From the NCBI GenBank assembly GCA_003249225.1, contig QKJQ01000033.1:1-64000 (forward strand): a DNA stretch of 64,000 bases, in the 5' to 3' direction. Positions 15,255-23,565 of the stretch are shown here, in pieces. The number at the start of each line of letters is the position of its first letter. Within the stretch, counting starts at the first letter, position 1. Made by a program: the position numbers and the translations under genes. Below the pieces are notes generated by a model that saw only the letters and a program-made list of their open reading frames with translations, made no database searches and had not been told where the DNA came from. This stretch comes from Clostridia bacterium (lineage in GTDB: Bacteria > Bacillota > Clostridia > Lachnospirales > Lachnospiraceae).

Positions 15255-15623
15255 TTATAGTGAATTGTTTGCTTCCGTATAATAAGGAATAACCAAATAA
15301 TTACCTGAATGTATTGTATCAGAATGTAAATGATTTGTTGCTTTGATCTCAGTAACATAGTCGCTAATACTATCATACTCATCCGTATAATATTGTGTTG
15401 CAATGGCCCAGAGTGTATCACCACTTTTAATCTCAATCGATATAACTTTTTTAATTCGTTCCGGATGTTCGCTGGCAGATACACTTTGTGTTAAAATAGA
15501 AAGAGATAATAGGAAAACAAGTAAAACTGCTATGGCCAAAATAATTCTGGAACGTAATCCACGGCAAAAGAAATACGCTGCTGCTTGTAGTGGTCTGCTG
15601 TAAAATCTTCTTATTATACGCAT
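15255..15623 (-). CDS. yneA: YneA-like SOS cell-division inhibitor (LysM protein)
   Basis: 122 aa from ATG 15623 (GGGAGGTG SD five nt upstream). One membrane helix (about residues 28-48) is followed by a LysM domain (K-S-G-D-T-L-W-A-I-A to L-V-I-P) that binds peptidoglycan. A LysM membrane protein divergent from lexA is the yneA arrangement of Bacillus, where YneA stops division during DNA damage. LexA-box-like sequences lie in the shared promoter region. Assignment rests on architecture and context, since YneA proteins vary in sequence. Confidence 0.75.
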   Translation of the reverse strand: MRIIRRFYSRPLQAAAYFFCRGLRSRIILAIAVLLVFLLSLSILTQSVSASEHPERIKKVISIEIKSGDTLWAIATQYYTDEYDSISDYVTEIKATNHLHSDTIHSGNYLVIPYYTEANNSL

Positions 15624-15641
15624 TGTGCACCTCCCTGATAT

Positions 15642-15770
15642 CGAACATATATTCCGAACATTTGTTTTCTTTATTATATCGAACAAACATATGTTTGTCA
15701 ATTGATTTTTTGAAAATTATTATTTTTTTCGAACATAAGTTTTGCATTTGGAAATGAGGTGTGTTATAAT
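15642..15770. promoter_or_regulatory. LexA-controlled divergent promoter region
   Basis: Four sequences resemble the Gram-positive LexA box CGAAC-N4-GTTCG: 15642-15655, 15655-15668, 15684-15697 (CAAACATATGTTTG, a perfect palindrome) and 15730-15743 (CGAACATAAGTTTT). The lexA promoter is TTGCAT (15742-15747), a 17-bp spacer and TATAAT (15765-15770), so the last box overlaps its -35. This fits autoregulation of lexA and SOS control of the LysM gene. Confidence 0.8.
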
Positions 15771-15820
15771 ACATCCATAAATAAGAAATTTTATGAAAAA
15801 TAACGATTGGAGGTTATAAC

Positions 15821-16435
15821 ATGGGTTATGGTAAGATTAGCGGTAAACAGAGAGAGATTTTAGAATATTTGAAAACACAGATTATTAATCGTGGTTTTCC
15901 ACCTGCTGTTAGAGAGATATGTGAAGCTGTGAATTTAAAGTCCACTTCTTCGGTTCATTCTCATCTTGAAACATTGGAAAAGAACGGATACATCAGAAGA
16001 GATCCATCAAAACCACGTGCTATAGAGATTGTAGATGATTGTTTTAATTTGGCAAGACGTGAAGTAGTTAATGTACCGATCGTTGGTACGGTAACAGCAG
16101 GTCAACCGATTTTGGCGGTGGAGAATATGGAGGGATATTTCCCGATTCCTATGGAATATATGCCGAATGAAGAGACTTTTATGCTTCATGTAAAAGGTGA
16201 CAGTATGATCAATGCCGGTATTTTTAACGGTGATCAGATACTGGTACAAAAACAGCAGACAGCCAAGAACGGAGACTTTGTTGTTGCATTGCTTGAAGAT
16301 TCTGTAACCGTAAAGACTTTCTATAAAGAAAAGAACCATTATCGTCTTCAGCCTGAGAATGATACGATGGAACCAATCATCGTAGATGAAGTAATGATAC
16401 TTGGTAAAGTAATTGGATTATTTAGAATGCTGTAA
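15821..16435 (+). CDS. lexA: LexA repressor
   Basis: 204 aa. N-terminal winged HTH (about 1-65), then the A93-G94 self-cleavage site and the S24 peptidase domain with S128 (K-G-D-S-M) and K165 (V-T-V-K). It represses the SOS regulon until RecA filaments trigger cleavage. ATTGGAGG precedes the ATG. It is followed by a strong terminator at 16477. Confidence 0.97.
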   Translation: MGYGKISGKQREILEYLKTQIINRGFPPAVREICEAVNLKSTSSVHSHLETLEKNGYIRRDPSKPRAIEIVDDCFNLARREVVNVPIVGTVTAGQPILAVENMEGYFPIPMEYMPNEETFMLHVKGDSMINAGIFNGDQILVQKQQTAKNGDFVVALLEDSVTVKTFYKEKNHYRLQPENDTMEPIIVDEVMILGKVIGLFRML

Positions 16436-16476
16436 AGTATCAGCTATAACTGGGTGTAATTTTTATTGATAACGTG

Positions 16477-16505
16477 AAAGCCGGAGAAAATTCTCCGGCT
16501 TTTTT
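16477..16505 (+). terminator. Intrinsic terminator of lexA
   Basis: AAAGCCGGAGAA pairs with TTCTCCGGCTTT (12 bp, 2-nt loop) and runs into a T tract, 40 bp after the lexA stop. Confidence 0.9.
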
Positions 16506-16543
16506 ATAGGTATATCTAAATAGATTTATATCATTTGTACTCT

Positions 16544-16606
16544 GTAGTGTTTAGATATTTATAGCAATCGTGTTTCTACAGTGTATTGATATTTATAGCA
16601 ATCATG
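16544..16606. repeat. Imperfect 29-bp direct repeat
   Basis: Two copies (16544-16572 and 16578-16606) share GATATTTATAGCAATC and a preceding AGTGT, with a few differences. They lie in the AT-rich spacer between the lexA terminator and the convergent rsfS gene. No role is evident. Confidence 0.5.
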
Positions 16607-16634
16607 CAATGTATATATCTATATCAGATATATA

Positions 16635-16988
16635 CTACAGCGTATCTATATCAACAGTTTTACCATCTTTCCAGATACGTTCCAGGTTATAGAACAGACG
16701 ATCTTCACTGGAAAAGATGTGTACGACGATATCGCCGTAATCCATGAGAACCCAGCCGCTGGAACGAATTCCTTCGATTCTGGCTGGCTCAATTCCATTA
16801 CGTCCAAGCTGTTCTTTTACAGCATCAACAAGTGCATCAACATGAGGAACGTTGTTGCCGTTGGCAATGACAAAGTAGTCAGCAATAACAGATACTTCAC
16901 CAATATTAATAATCTTAATATCTTCTGCTTTTTTATCAGCAAGCGCACTGTGAACAAGTTTTACATATTTGTTTGATTCTAAACTCAA
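16635..16988 (-). CDS. rsfS: Ribosomal silencing factor RsfS
   Basis: 117 aa, full length for the DUF143/Iojap family: D-Y-F-V-I-A-N-G, S-S-G-W-V-L-M-D-Y-G-D-I-V-V-H-I-F and R-L-F-Y-N-L-E-R-I-W. It binds L14 on the 50S subunit and blocks subunit joining in starvation. The start overlaps the yqeK stop by four bases, so the two are coupled; the yqeK-rsfS order is standard in Firmicutes. Confidence 0.95.
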   Translation of the reverse strand: MSLESNKYVKLVHSALADKKAEDIKIINIGEVSVIADYFVIANGNNVPHVDALVDAVKEQLGRNGIEPARIEGIRSSGWVLMDYGDIVVHIFSSEDRLFYNLERIWKDGKTVDIDTL

Positions 16989-17596
16989 TTTTGTTCTCCT
17001 TTCGAGTTGAATAACTCTTTATAATAATCATATGTGACCTGGGTCTGTGGATCAATTTCAGTCTCGGATTCTCTTAAATAACGCAGAGTATTTTCAAGTA
17101 CAAGACACATCGCATAATCAATGTCTCGAAATGAGATCTCACGTATCTGAAGCAGACCGGGTGTTGTTTTTTGTGCTCTGTAGGGCTCGATATAATCCGC
17201 AAGAAAAATAAATTTCTCCAGCATCGTCATATTGGGCTTACCAGTCGTATGCCACTCTATGGAGGATAATATATCCTCATCTTCTATTTCATACTCATTT
17301 TTAGCAATATAGGCGCCAAGTTTTCCATGCAATAAAAATGGATTTCTTGCTTCTACTTCACTAACCGAAAGCGGAATGGTAAGACATCTTTCCAGAATAA
17401 TTCCATCACCCAGCTGTTTCGCGCAATCATGCAAAAGTCCGGCAATGATCACCTGTCTGAGGTCTTCATATTGATAACACATAGCCATGGATGCTGCGGT
17501 ATATGCTACACTTATTGAGTGCAGATAACGTTTTCCGCTAAGTATCTTTTGCATGGCTTCCTGTAATTCAAGTATCTGCGTTTTCTTCTGATTCAT
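16985..17596 (-). CDS. yqeK: YqeK-type HD-domain diadenosine tetraphosphatase
   Basis: 203 aa with HD residues in R-Y-L-H-S-I-S-V-A, L-L-H-D-C-A-K and E-W-H-T-T-G-K. YqeK proteins split Ap4A symmetrically using iron. It lies between nadD and rsfS as in most Firmicutes. A 190-bp spacer separates it from nadD. Confidence 0.92.
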   Translation of the reverse strand: MNQKKTQILELQEAMQKILSGKRYLHSISVAYTAASMAMCYQYEDLRQVIIAGLLHDCAKQLGDGIILERCLTIPLSVSEVEARNPFLLHGKLGAYIAKNEYEIEDEDILSSIEWHTTGKPNMTMLEKFIFLADYIEPYRAQKTTPGLLQIREISFRDIDYAMCLVLENTLRYLRESETEIDPQTQVTYDYYKELFNSKGEQN

Positions 17597-17786
17597 TCTG
17601 TGCTACCATTTCTGCGATGCTTACTTTATAAAGAATGACCCTGCGTAAAGCAACGCGCAAACACAAAGCCTGGTTTTACTATAATTCAAGTGATATCAAA
17701 GATATGATTCATACTAATTCACGTGAATTCAAATCAAATTATCAATAAGTCACTCGTTTATTAAATACGTAAGCTTCTGTCCTGTT

Positions 17787-18401
17787 TCATTCGTTTCTGC
17801 TGTCATACAAATGATGCTCTTCGATATATTGTATGACCAGATCCGGTACAAGATACTTAACCGATTTACCTTCAGCTATCATTGTTCGCAGATGCTGTGA
17901 TGATATCTCCATGGATGGAATGATCACTTTATCAATGGATGCATTATACATGCTTCGTATGGATTCAATTGCCTGATCAATCTGATGATCGTTATACGCA
18001 TATCTGGAAGAAGCAAGAATATGTGCACGCTTAAAGATTAACTCAGGATGATACCAATTCTCTATGTTACACAAAGAATCTCCTCCGATTATAAAATACA
18101 GGTTTGTGTCAGGCATAGTATCCATAAGGATACGAAGCGTATCACAGGTATAGGACGTATCTTCCTTGTCAATTTCCAAAGTAGAATAGGTAAAATGAGA
18201 ATTTTCCTGTATGGCAAGCTTTAACATGGCCAGCCGATGTTTATCGTTAAGTACAGCAGAGGAATCTTTATGAGGCGGACGATACGATGGCATAAAGATT
18301 ATCTTATCAAGATCGTATTGTTGGTAAGCTTGTTCAGCCAGGACTAAATGTGCAATGTGAACCGGATTAAAGGTTCCCCCCATAATACCGATTTTGTCCA
18401 T
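17787..18401 (-). CDS. nadD: Nicotinate-nucleotide adenylyltransferase NadD
   Basis: 204 aa from ATG 18401 with a GGAGGT SD; the longer frame has an implausible 32-residue leader. G-G-T-F-N-P-V-H-I-A-H near the start is the nucleotidyltransferase H-x-x-H signature, and S-S-Q-H-L-R near the C-terminus is the second ATP site. It joins nicotinate mononucleotide to AMP in NAD synthesis. Confidence 0.95.
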   Translation of the reverse strand: MDKIGIMGGTFNPVHIAHLVLAEQAYQQYDLDKIIFMPSYRPPHKDSSAVLNDKHRLAMLKLAIQENSHFTYSTLEIDKEDTSYTCDTLRILMDTMPDTNLYFIIGGDSLCNIENWYHPELIFKRAHILASSRYAYNDHQIDQAIESIRSMYNASIDKVIIPSMEISSQHLRTMIAEGKSVKYLVPDLVIQYIEEHHLYDSRNE

Positions 18402-18530
18402 AATATGATACCTCCATTTTTGCGAGATAAAATAAACATAGCCTTCCTTTGGCTTACATGCCTGTTCTATCCAAAATCGTATGAATGTTTTGCGCAATAT
18501 TCCCTGAGCTCTTTTAGCAGATATTGATAA

Positions 18531-18824
18531 TTATGCTTTTGGAAGTTCGATCTTTTTTTTATTCTTTGATTCTTTGTAAAGAACGATCTTTTTTCCAATG
18601 ACCTGCACTATTTCGGAATGTGTACGCTCAGATAAAACAAGAGCAAGACTCTTTGGCTCATCGAGGCAATTGTTAAGTACAGAGATCTTAATAAGTTCAC
18701 GTGCTTCTAAGGCTTCCTCCACACTGATTGTTAAATCAGGTGAAATCCCTGATTTACCGATCTGCATAATTGGATCAACCTTCATGGCAAGACTTTTTAA
18801 ATACGAACGTTGTTTGCTCGTCAT
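18531..18824 (-). CDS. yhbY: YhbY-family RNA-binding (CRM domain) protein
   Basis: 97 aa from ATG 18824 (AGAGGATA SD). Begins S-K-Q-R-S-Y-L-K-S-L-A, followed by P-I-M-Q-I-G-K-S-G, the CRM-domain G-x-x-G loop; the tail is Lys-rich. Family members bind pre-50S ribosomes. It lies between obg and nadD as in many Firmicutes. Confidence 0.92.
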   Translation of the reverse strand: MTSKQRSYLKSLAMKVDPIMQIGKSGISPDLTISVEEALEARELIKISVLNNCLDEPKSLALVLSERTHSEIVQVIGKKIVLYKESKNKKKIELPKA

Positions 18825-18849
18825 AATAAATATCCTCTTTCTAAATAAA

Positions 18850-20139
18850 TTATTTATAGTAATCAAACTGTAATCCGTACATACGAACGGTATCACCATC
18901 CTGAATACCCAGTGCTTCCAACTCTTCCAGAATACCATTGTCTTTTAAGAATTTCTGGAAGAACTCAAATCCTTTTTCGGAGTCGATATTCGTATACCCC
19001 AGCATTCTTTCGATTTTTGGACCTTCCACAGCATATACCTGTTCTTCTTCATCGTAAAATACAGAATATGGATCCTTTGCAACACGGAATTCATTCATGG
19101 AAAATTCTTTTTCAAAAACAATTGGTGTTTTTGGAATAGTCTTTAAGAGCTCATATACATAATAAAGAAGTTCCTTTACACCTTTTCCGCTGACGGCAGA
19201 GATCGGGAATACTTTTATTCCGTCTTTTTCAAATTCTTCCTTTAACAGATCAATTACAGTCTCTTCTTCAGAACCAAAAAAGACATCTGTTTTATTTGCA
19301 GCAATAACCTGCGGTTTTTTCAGAAGATCGGGATTATAAGCTTCCAATTCATGATTGATCGCACGTATATCAACAATTGGATCGCGGCCTTCTGTTGAGG
19401 CTGCATCAACAACATGGATTATGACTTTTGTTCTTTCAATATGCTTTAAGAACTCATGTCCAAGACCAACACCGTTCGAGGCTCCTTCAATAAGGCCAGG
19501 AATATCTGCAATTACAAATCCCGCTCCATTGTCAAGGTCTACAACACCTAAATTAGGATTCAACGTTGTAAAATGATAATTTGCAATCTTTGGCTTTGCA
19601 TTGGTAACACGTGAGAGAAAGGTTGATTTACCGACATTCGGGAAACCAACAAGCCCAACATCAGCAATAACTTTAAGCTCCAAAGTTACATCAAGTTCAA
19701 GAGCTTCCTGTCCGGGCTGTGCGTAAGTCGGAACCTGCATGGTCGCTGTAGCATAATGCTGGTTGCCCTTACCACCTTTTCCACCGGTCAGAATGACTTC
19801 ACGTTTGTTGCCGTGTGACATATCTGCTATGATCTTACCTGTTGAAGATTCTTTTATAACCGTACCTTCCGGCACTTTCAAAACAAGGTCTGCACCATTT
19901 TTTCCGGTACATTTTTTATTTCCGCCATCTTCACCGTTTGGCGCACAGTATTTACGCACAAAACGATAATCTGATAAGGTATTCATACCCTCATCAACTT
20001 CAAATATTAAATCTCCGCCTTTTCCACCGTCGCCTCCATCGGGACCGCCAGCAGGAACAAAGATTTCGCGACGAAAACTGACATGACCGTCTCCGCCTTT
20101 GCCAGACCGAATATAAATATTGGCTGTATCTGCAAACAT
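18850..20139 (-). CDS. obg: Obg/CgtA GTPase
   Basis: 429 aa from ATG 20139; the TTG three bases upstream would leave the AGGTGG SD too close. The glycine-rich Obg fold (1-158) is followed by the G domain (G-F-P-N-V-G-K-S-T, D-I-P-G-L-I-E-G-A, N-K-T-D) and an OCT domain (about 350-429). It assists 50S assembly and stress control. It follows rpmA behind a terminator at 20272-20310. Confidence 0.97.
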   Translation of the reverse strand: MFADTANIYIRSGKGGDGHVSFRREIFVPAGGPDGGDGGKGGDLIFEVDEGMNTLSDYRFVRKYCAPNGEDGGNKKCTGKNGADLVLKVPEGTVIKESSTGKIIADMSHGNKREVILTGGKGGKGNQHYATATMQVPTYAQPGQEALELDVTLELKVIADVGLVGFPNVGKSTFLSRVTNAKPKIANYHFTTLNPNLGVVDLDNGAGFVIADIPGLIEGASNGVGLGHEFLKHIERTKVIIHVVDAASTEGRDPIVDIRAINHELEAYNPDLLKKPQVIAANKTDVFFGSEEETVIDLLKEEFEKDGIKVFPISAVSGKGVKELLYYVYELLKTIPKTPIVFEKEFSMNEFRVAKDPYSVFYDEEEQVYAVEGPKIERMLGYTNIDSEKGFEFFQKFLKDNGILEELEALGIQDGDTVRMYGLQFDYYK

Positions 20140-20271
20140 CAAACCACCTGTTCTTTCTTGTATGACATTAATAATAAACGAGATTGTTGTATTTTTTATT
20201 AATTATAATAGATACGATTTATTTAATCAACCGTTACTGCATGTAAAACAGCCGGTCGTATGATTTTGCTT

Positions 20272-20310
20272 TAAACAAAAACAGAAACCCTGAGATTTAT
20301 CAGGGTTTCC
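20272..20310 (-). terminator. Terminator after rpmA
   Basis: GAAACCCTGA (20284-20293) pairs with TCAGGGTTTC (20300-20309). On the minus strand it is followed by TCTGTTTTTGTTT. It sits between rpmA and obg and may reduce obg transcription relative to the ribosomal proteins. Confidence 0.75.
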
Positions 20311-20322
20311 AGTCGTTCATTC

Positions 20323-20613
20323 TTATGCTTCAGCTTGAACAGGGTAAACAGAAGCCTGCTTCTTGTCTTTACCCTTTCTTTCGAAACGTAACACACCATC
20401 TGTTAATGCAAATAATGTATCATCTCCACCGCGTCCAACATTCACACCTGGGTGAATCTTAGTTCCGCGCTGTCTGAAAAGAATATTTCCAGCTGTAACG
20501 AACTGTCCGTCAGCACGTTTCGCACCGAGTCTTTTTGATTCGGAATCTCTGCCGTTCTTTGTAGAACCAACACCCTTTTTATGAGCGAAAAATTGAAGGT
20601 TCATCTTTAACAT
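20323..20613 (-). CDS. rpmA: 50S ribosomal protein L27 (precursor)
   Basis: 96 aa with AGGAGGTG seven nt before the ATG. The N-terminus is [10 protein letters not shown] then H-K-K-G: the Firmicute-type leader ending F-F-A that Prp protease removes so that the mature end can reach the peptidyl-transferase centre. The matching protease gene is directly upstream. Confidence 0.97.
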   Translation of the reverse strand: MLKMNLQFFAHKKGVGSTKNGRDSESKRLGAKRADGQFVTAGNILFRQRGTKIHPGVNVGRGGDDTLFALTDGVLRFERKGKDKKQASVYPVQAEA

Positions 20614-20662
20614 GGTTTACACCTCCTATTTACATAATGTAAAATACCAGTTTCATCTAATT

Positions 20663-20986
20663 TTATAAGTGATTTACCTGCACATATCGTTTTCCGTATG
20701 TCTCTTCAATATCTTTTAGACCCAGGAACATTGCATTTAGAAGAACTTCCGAATCATGACTGGGAGAGCCTTTAATCTTAAAATCAATTTGAGCTTTCTC
20801 TTCGTTCTGATGACAGTCGAATTTGTCTGATGTGAAATGTTCTATTGAATTGATCGTGTTAATAGTCAGAACAGAAACCGAAGCACAGATAATATCCTGT
20901 CCGCTCTCTGCATAACCTGAATGTCCACTGCTGAAGAATCCAATCAATTTTCCCTGTTCATTTTTAATAGAAGAAATCTTAATCAT
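20663..20986 (-). CDS. prp: Ribosomal-processing cysteine protease Prp
   Basis: 107 aa. G-H-S-G-Y-A (His) and D-I-I-C-A-S-V-S (Cys) form the catalytic dyad of the Prp/YsxB family, which cuts the leader of L27. It lies between rplU and rpmA as in most Firmicutes. Confidence 0.93.
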   Translation of the reverse strand: MIKISSIKNEQGKLIGFFSSGHSGYAESGQDIICASVSVLTINTINSIEHFTSDKFDCHQNEEKAQIDFKIKGSPSHDSEVLLNAMFLGLKDIEETYGKRYVQVNHL

Positions 20987-21002
20987 ACGTTACCTGCGAT
21001 TA

Positions 21003-21311
21003 TTATGCGTTAATCTTTTCAATCTTAACTTTAGTGAAACACTGTCTGTGTCCGTTTTTCTTGTGGTATCCGGATTTTCTCTTGTAACGATAAACGATAA
21101 CTTTCTTTGCTTTACCATTTGTTACGACTGTTCCGGTCACACTAGCACCAGCTACGGTTGGGGTACCAACTGTCATCTTGTCATCACTGAGAACAAGAAC
21201 CTGATCAAATGTTACGGCATCACCTGCTTCAACACCAAGCTTTTCAACATTGATTACATCACCTTCGGAAACTTTATACTGTTTTCCGCCAGTTGCAATA
21301 ATTGCGTACAT
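21003..21311 (-). CDS. rplU: 50S ribosomal protein L21
   Basis: 102 aa: M-Y-A-I-I-A-T-G-G-K-Q-Y-K-V start and K-R-K-S-G-Y-H-K-K-N-G-H-R-Q near the end are family signatures. It is the first gene of rplU-prp-rpmA, preceded by GGAGGAGC and a leader with its own promoter. Confidence 0.97.
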   Translation of the reverse strand: MYAIIATGGKQYKVSEGDVINVEKLGVEAGDAVTFDQVLVLSDDKMTVGTPTVAGASVTGTVVTNGKAKKVIVYRYKRKSGYHKKNGHRQCFTKVKIEKINA

Positions 21312-21450
21312 ATTGCTCCTCCTATACTATCCAACGTATTGGATTTACTCGCCAACTTTGGTGCTGTTACATATTCTTCAAAATAAACAGACTTGAACCA
21401 CATTGTGCGGCATACTGATATATAATAGCATGTGAATATTTGTTTGTCAA
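21312..21450 (-). promoter_or_regulatory. rplU promoter and candidate L21 leader
   Basis: TTGACA (21450-21445), a 17-bp spacer and TATTAT (21427-21422) form a strong promoter that overlaps the last codons of the RNase G gene. About 100 nt of untranslated leader follow, with a GCCGCACAATGTGG segment able to pair with itself. Firmicute rplU genes often carry an autoregulatory L21 leader here; I cannot confirm its fold. Confidence 0.6.
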
Positions 21451-22661
21451 ATATTTATTTGCGTTTTTATCAAATTCTTTGGAACCTGTTCATACAATGG
21501 TCTGCGGACCTTTTTTCTGGTTAATTCTACAAGATTAAGAGCGGTCATATCAACAAAGGTCGTTTTAATAGGATCTGCGAACAATAAAGTCTGAAGATGT
21601 TCGATCAGTTCTTCTTTGTACTTTGGCTCAATCATATCAATGTAATCAATAATAATAATACCGGACAGATTTCTTAATCGTATCTGACGTGCAATTTCAT
21701 CGGTAGCTTCCAGATTGATCTTTAAGAACATATCCTGTACTTTTTTCTTTGAGGATATAGCTTTTTCTGTATTTACATCGATAACAGTCAGTGCTTCCGT
21801 GGGTTGAATGATAACACTGCCACCTGACCGCAACCACACTTTTTCACGAAGCGCTTCCTCCAGTAAAGCAGGAATCTTATAGAGGACGTTCAGCGGCAGT
21901 GCGCTGCTCTCCTGCATTTTAAGCTTCTCAAGATCTTCTTTTTGAAAATCGGACAGATAAGCCTCAATGGACAGATAAAGTTCAGGTTCATCGGTACGAA
22001 TTGCATCAATGTTATCGGCAAATCCATCCCTTATTGTGCATAAAAAAGGAGGAAGTGTCTGATAAAGCATAGAAAAACAGGTACGATGTATACCGGTCAT
22101 CAGGATGTCCTGATATAACATAATTAAATGATTTACTTCGTTCTGTATTAAATCTGCATTTGCATGGAGCGAATTTGTTCGAACTATGAACCCGTAATTA
22201 TCCGCTACAAAAGGTTTAACTATCTTGCGAAGCCGTTTCTGTTCCTCTTCCTCTTCTATTTTGTTTGAAACACCAAGCGATGGTTTCCCATGCGTTAAAA
22301 CTACGTATTTGCCCGTCAGAGCAAAAGAAGTTGTTACTACGGGAGCTTTTGTTTTTACTTCGTCTCTTGCCACTTGCACGATCAGCTCGTCGCCAACACA
22401 TATGGTTTTACTTTGACCATGATGAATAAAAACTGGGTTCTTAACTTCTGCCAGAGATAGATAACACATTTTACCATCAGCAATTTCTACAAAGGCAGCA
22501 TTGATATTCGAAATAATATTTTTCACTTTTCCAATGTATACGTTACCGAGGATTTGATTGGTGCATTCCGGATCAACATTGAACTGTACCGCACTTTTAC
22601 CGTCATGAAGACAGGTAACAATACTGTCGTAATATTTCGTTATGATTATCTGATTGCCCAT
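21447..22661 (-). CDS. rng: Ribonuclease E/G family protein
   Basis: 404 aa, the length of RNase G-type enzymes without the E. coli RNase E scaffold. An S1-like start (I-L-G-N-V-Y-I-G-K-V, A-A-F-V-E-I) is followed by the catalytic part with L-T-V-I-D-V-N-T and I-I-I-D-Y-I-D-M metal-binding acids. An endonuclease for rRNA and mRNA. Its start overlaps the upstream DUF2344 gene by 16 bp; that pairing is common in clostridia. Confidence 0.93.
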   Translation of the reverse strand: MGNQIIITKYYDSIVTCLHDGKSAVQFNVDPECTNQILGNVYIGKVKNIISNINAAFVEIADGKMCYLSLAEVKNPVFIHHGQSKTICVGDELIVQVARDEVKTKAPVVTTSFALTGKYVVLTHGKPSLGVSNKIEEEEEQKRLRKIVKPFVADNYGFIVRTNSLHANADLIQNEVNHLIMLYQDILMTGIHRTCFSMLYQTLPPFLCTIRDGFADNIDAIRTDEPELYLSIEAYLSDFQKEDLEKLKMQESSALPLNVLYKIPALLEEALREKVWLRSGGSVIIQPTEALTVIDVNTEKAISSKKKVQDMFLKINLEATDEIARQIRLRNLSGIIIIDYIDMIEPKYKEELIEHLQTLLFADPIKTTFVDMTALNLVELTRKKVRRPLYEQVPKNLIKTQINI

Positions 22662-23428
22662 AAAGGCTGCAGTCCTTTCTGATTGGAATAGAGTTCCATA
22701 CGATGGATCTGATAAGCAAACTTATCATAATTAATACCATGGAATGCACAAAAACTTTCTATAATAGAATCCGGTTTGATGTTCGTCTCGCTGCCAGAAG
22801 TAAGCTGAAGATAGAGTCTTCTGTCATTTTCATAATAGTCGGCAAATATCGTCCCGTCCTTGATATATTCTGGTTCAATAGCTATTTTGTCGTAAAAATC
22901 ATAAAGGTCGAAGGAATATCCAAGAATAAATGGCTTACAATCGATTTCTTTGCTGCTCTTCTTTGTTTTCTTTTGAATTAGTATTTCATTTTGCTTGTAA
23001 AACTCCTCAAAATGAGCTTCGAATTCTTCTTGTGTAAAAGGAAAATCGAATCCATCTTTAATAGAAATCATATAATCAGCAGCTTGAACGAGCGCCATGG
23101 ATGTAATTCGTTTTGTATGAGGCAAAATCTCATCAAGCAGGGTTATTTCATTCACCCAGATTCCGTCTGTCATTACGGCATTGATGCTTTCTTTCAGCTT
23201 CTCAAGACTTTCGTAAGAGTTAAGTTCAATCTCCATATATTCAGATGAACTAGTCACGCCAACCGACAAAGGCTGAGCAAATGACATAATCTGATGCGGA
23301 TGAAATCCTTTAGAATAAACAACATCCCAGCCGGCACGAAGCACTGCTTTTTGAAAGTAACGCATCACATCAAGATGTCCGATGAACTTTAAGACACCGA
23401 ATTTTGCAAATTTAACTCGAAAAATCAT
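22646..23428 (-). CDS. TIGR03936-type (DUF2344) radical-SAM-associated protein
   Basis: 260 aa from ATG 23428 (GGAGATAAA SD). Starts with V-K-F-A-K-F-G-V-L-K-F-I-G-H-L-D and Q-K-A-V-L-R-A-G-W, typical of this family, which always accompanies the TIGR03960 radical SAM protein encoded next to it and RNase G. Its biochemical role is unknown. Its start region is duplicated upstream (see 23429-23564). Confidence 0.85.
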   Translation of the reverse strand: MIFRVKFAKFGVLKFIGHLDVMRYFQKAVLRAGWDVVYSKGFHPHQIMSFAQPLSVGVTSSSEYMEIELNSYESLEKLKESINAVMTDGIWVNEITLLDEILPHTKRITSMALVQAADYMISIKDGFDFPFTQEEFEAHFEEFYKQNEILIQKKTKKSSKEIDCKPFILGYSFDLYDFYDKIAIEPEYIKDGTIFADYYENDRRLYLQLTSGSETNIKPDSIIESFCAFHGINYDKFAYQIHRMELYSNQKGLQPLWAIR

Positions 23429-23564
23429 TTTATCTCCATTCTGCGCATGAATTTTGCGCATATCAAGTTTGAACGAGCGGTGACGCGCGAGGAACAAACT
23501 TGCCACATGAAATATTTTATTTCATGTTTATCTCCATTCTGCGCATGAACTCTGCGCATATCGA
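23429..23564. repeat. Direct repeat of about 35 bp bracketing a hairpin-bearing insert
   Basis: TTATCTCCATTCTGCGCATG and the following TGCGCATATC occur at about 23430-23465 and again at 23528-23564 with two differences. Between them are a palindromic ATGAAATA/TATTTCAT hairpin and CAAGTTTG/CAAACTTG arms enclosing a GC-rich loop. The repeat includes the SD region of the DUF2344 gene, so the insert placed a second SD and ATG (reading M-K-stop) upstream. Looks like duplication caused by a small mobile repeat. Confidence 0.55.
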
Positions 23565-23565
23565 A

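Noticed and set aside
16544-16606. CRISPR-like repeats
   Set aside because: Only two imperfect copies with a 5-bp gap and no cas genes.
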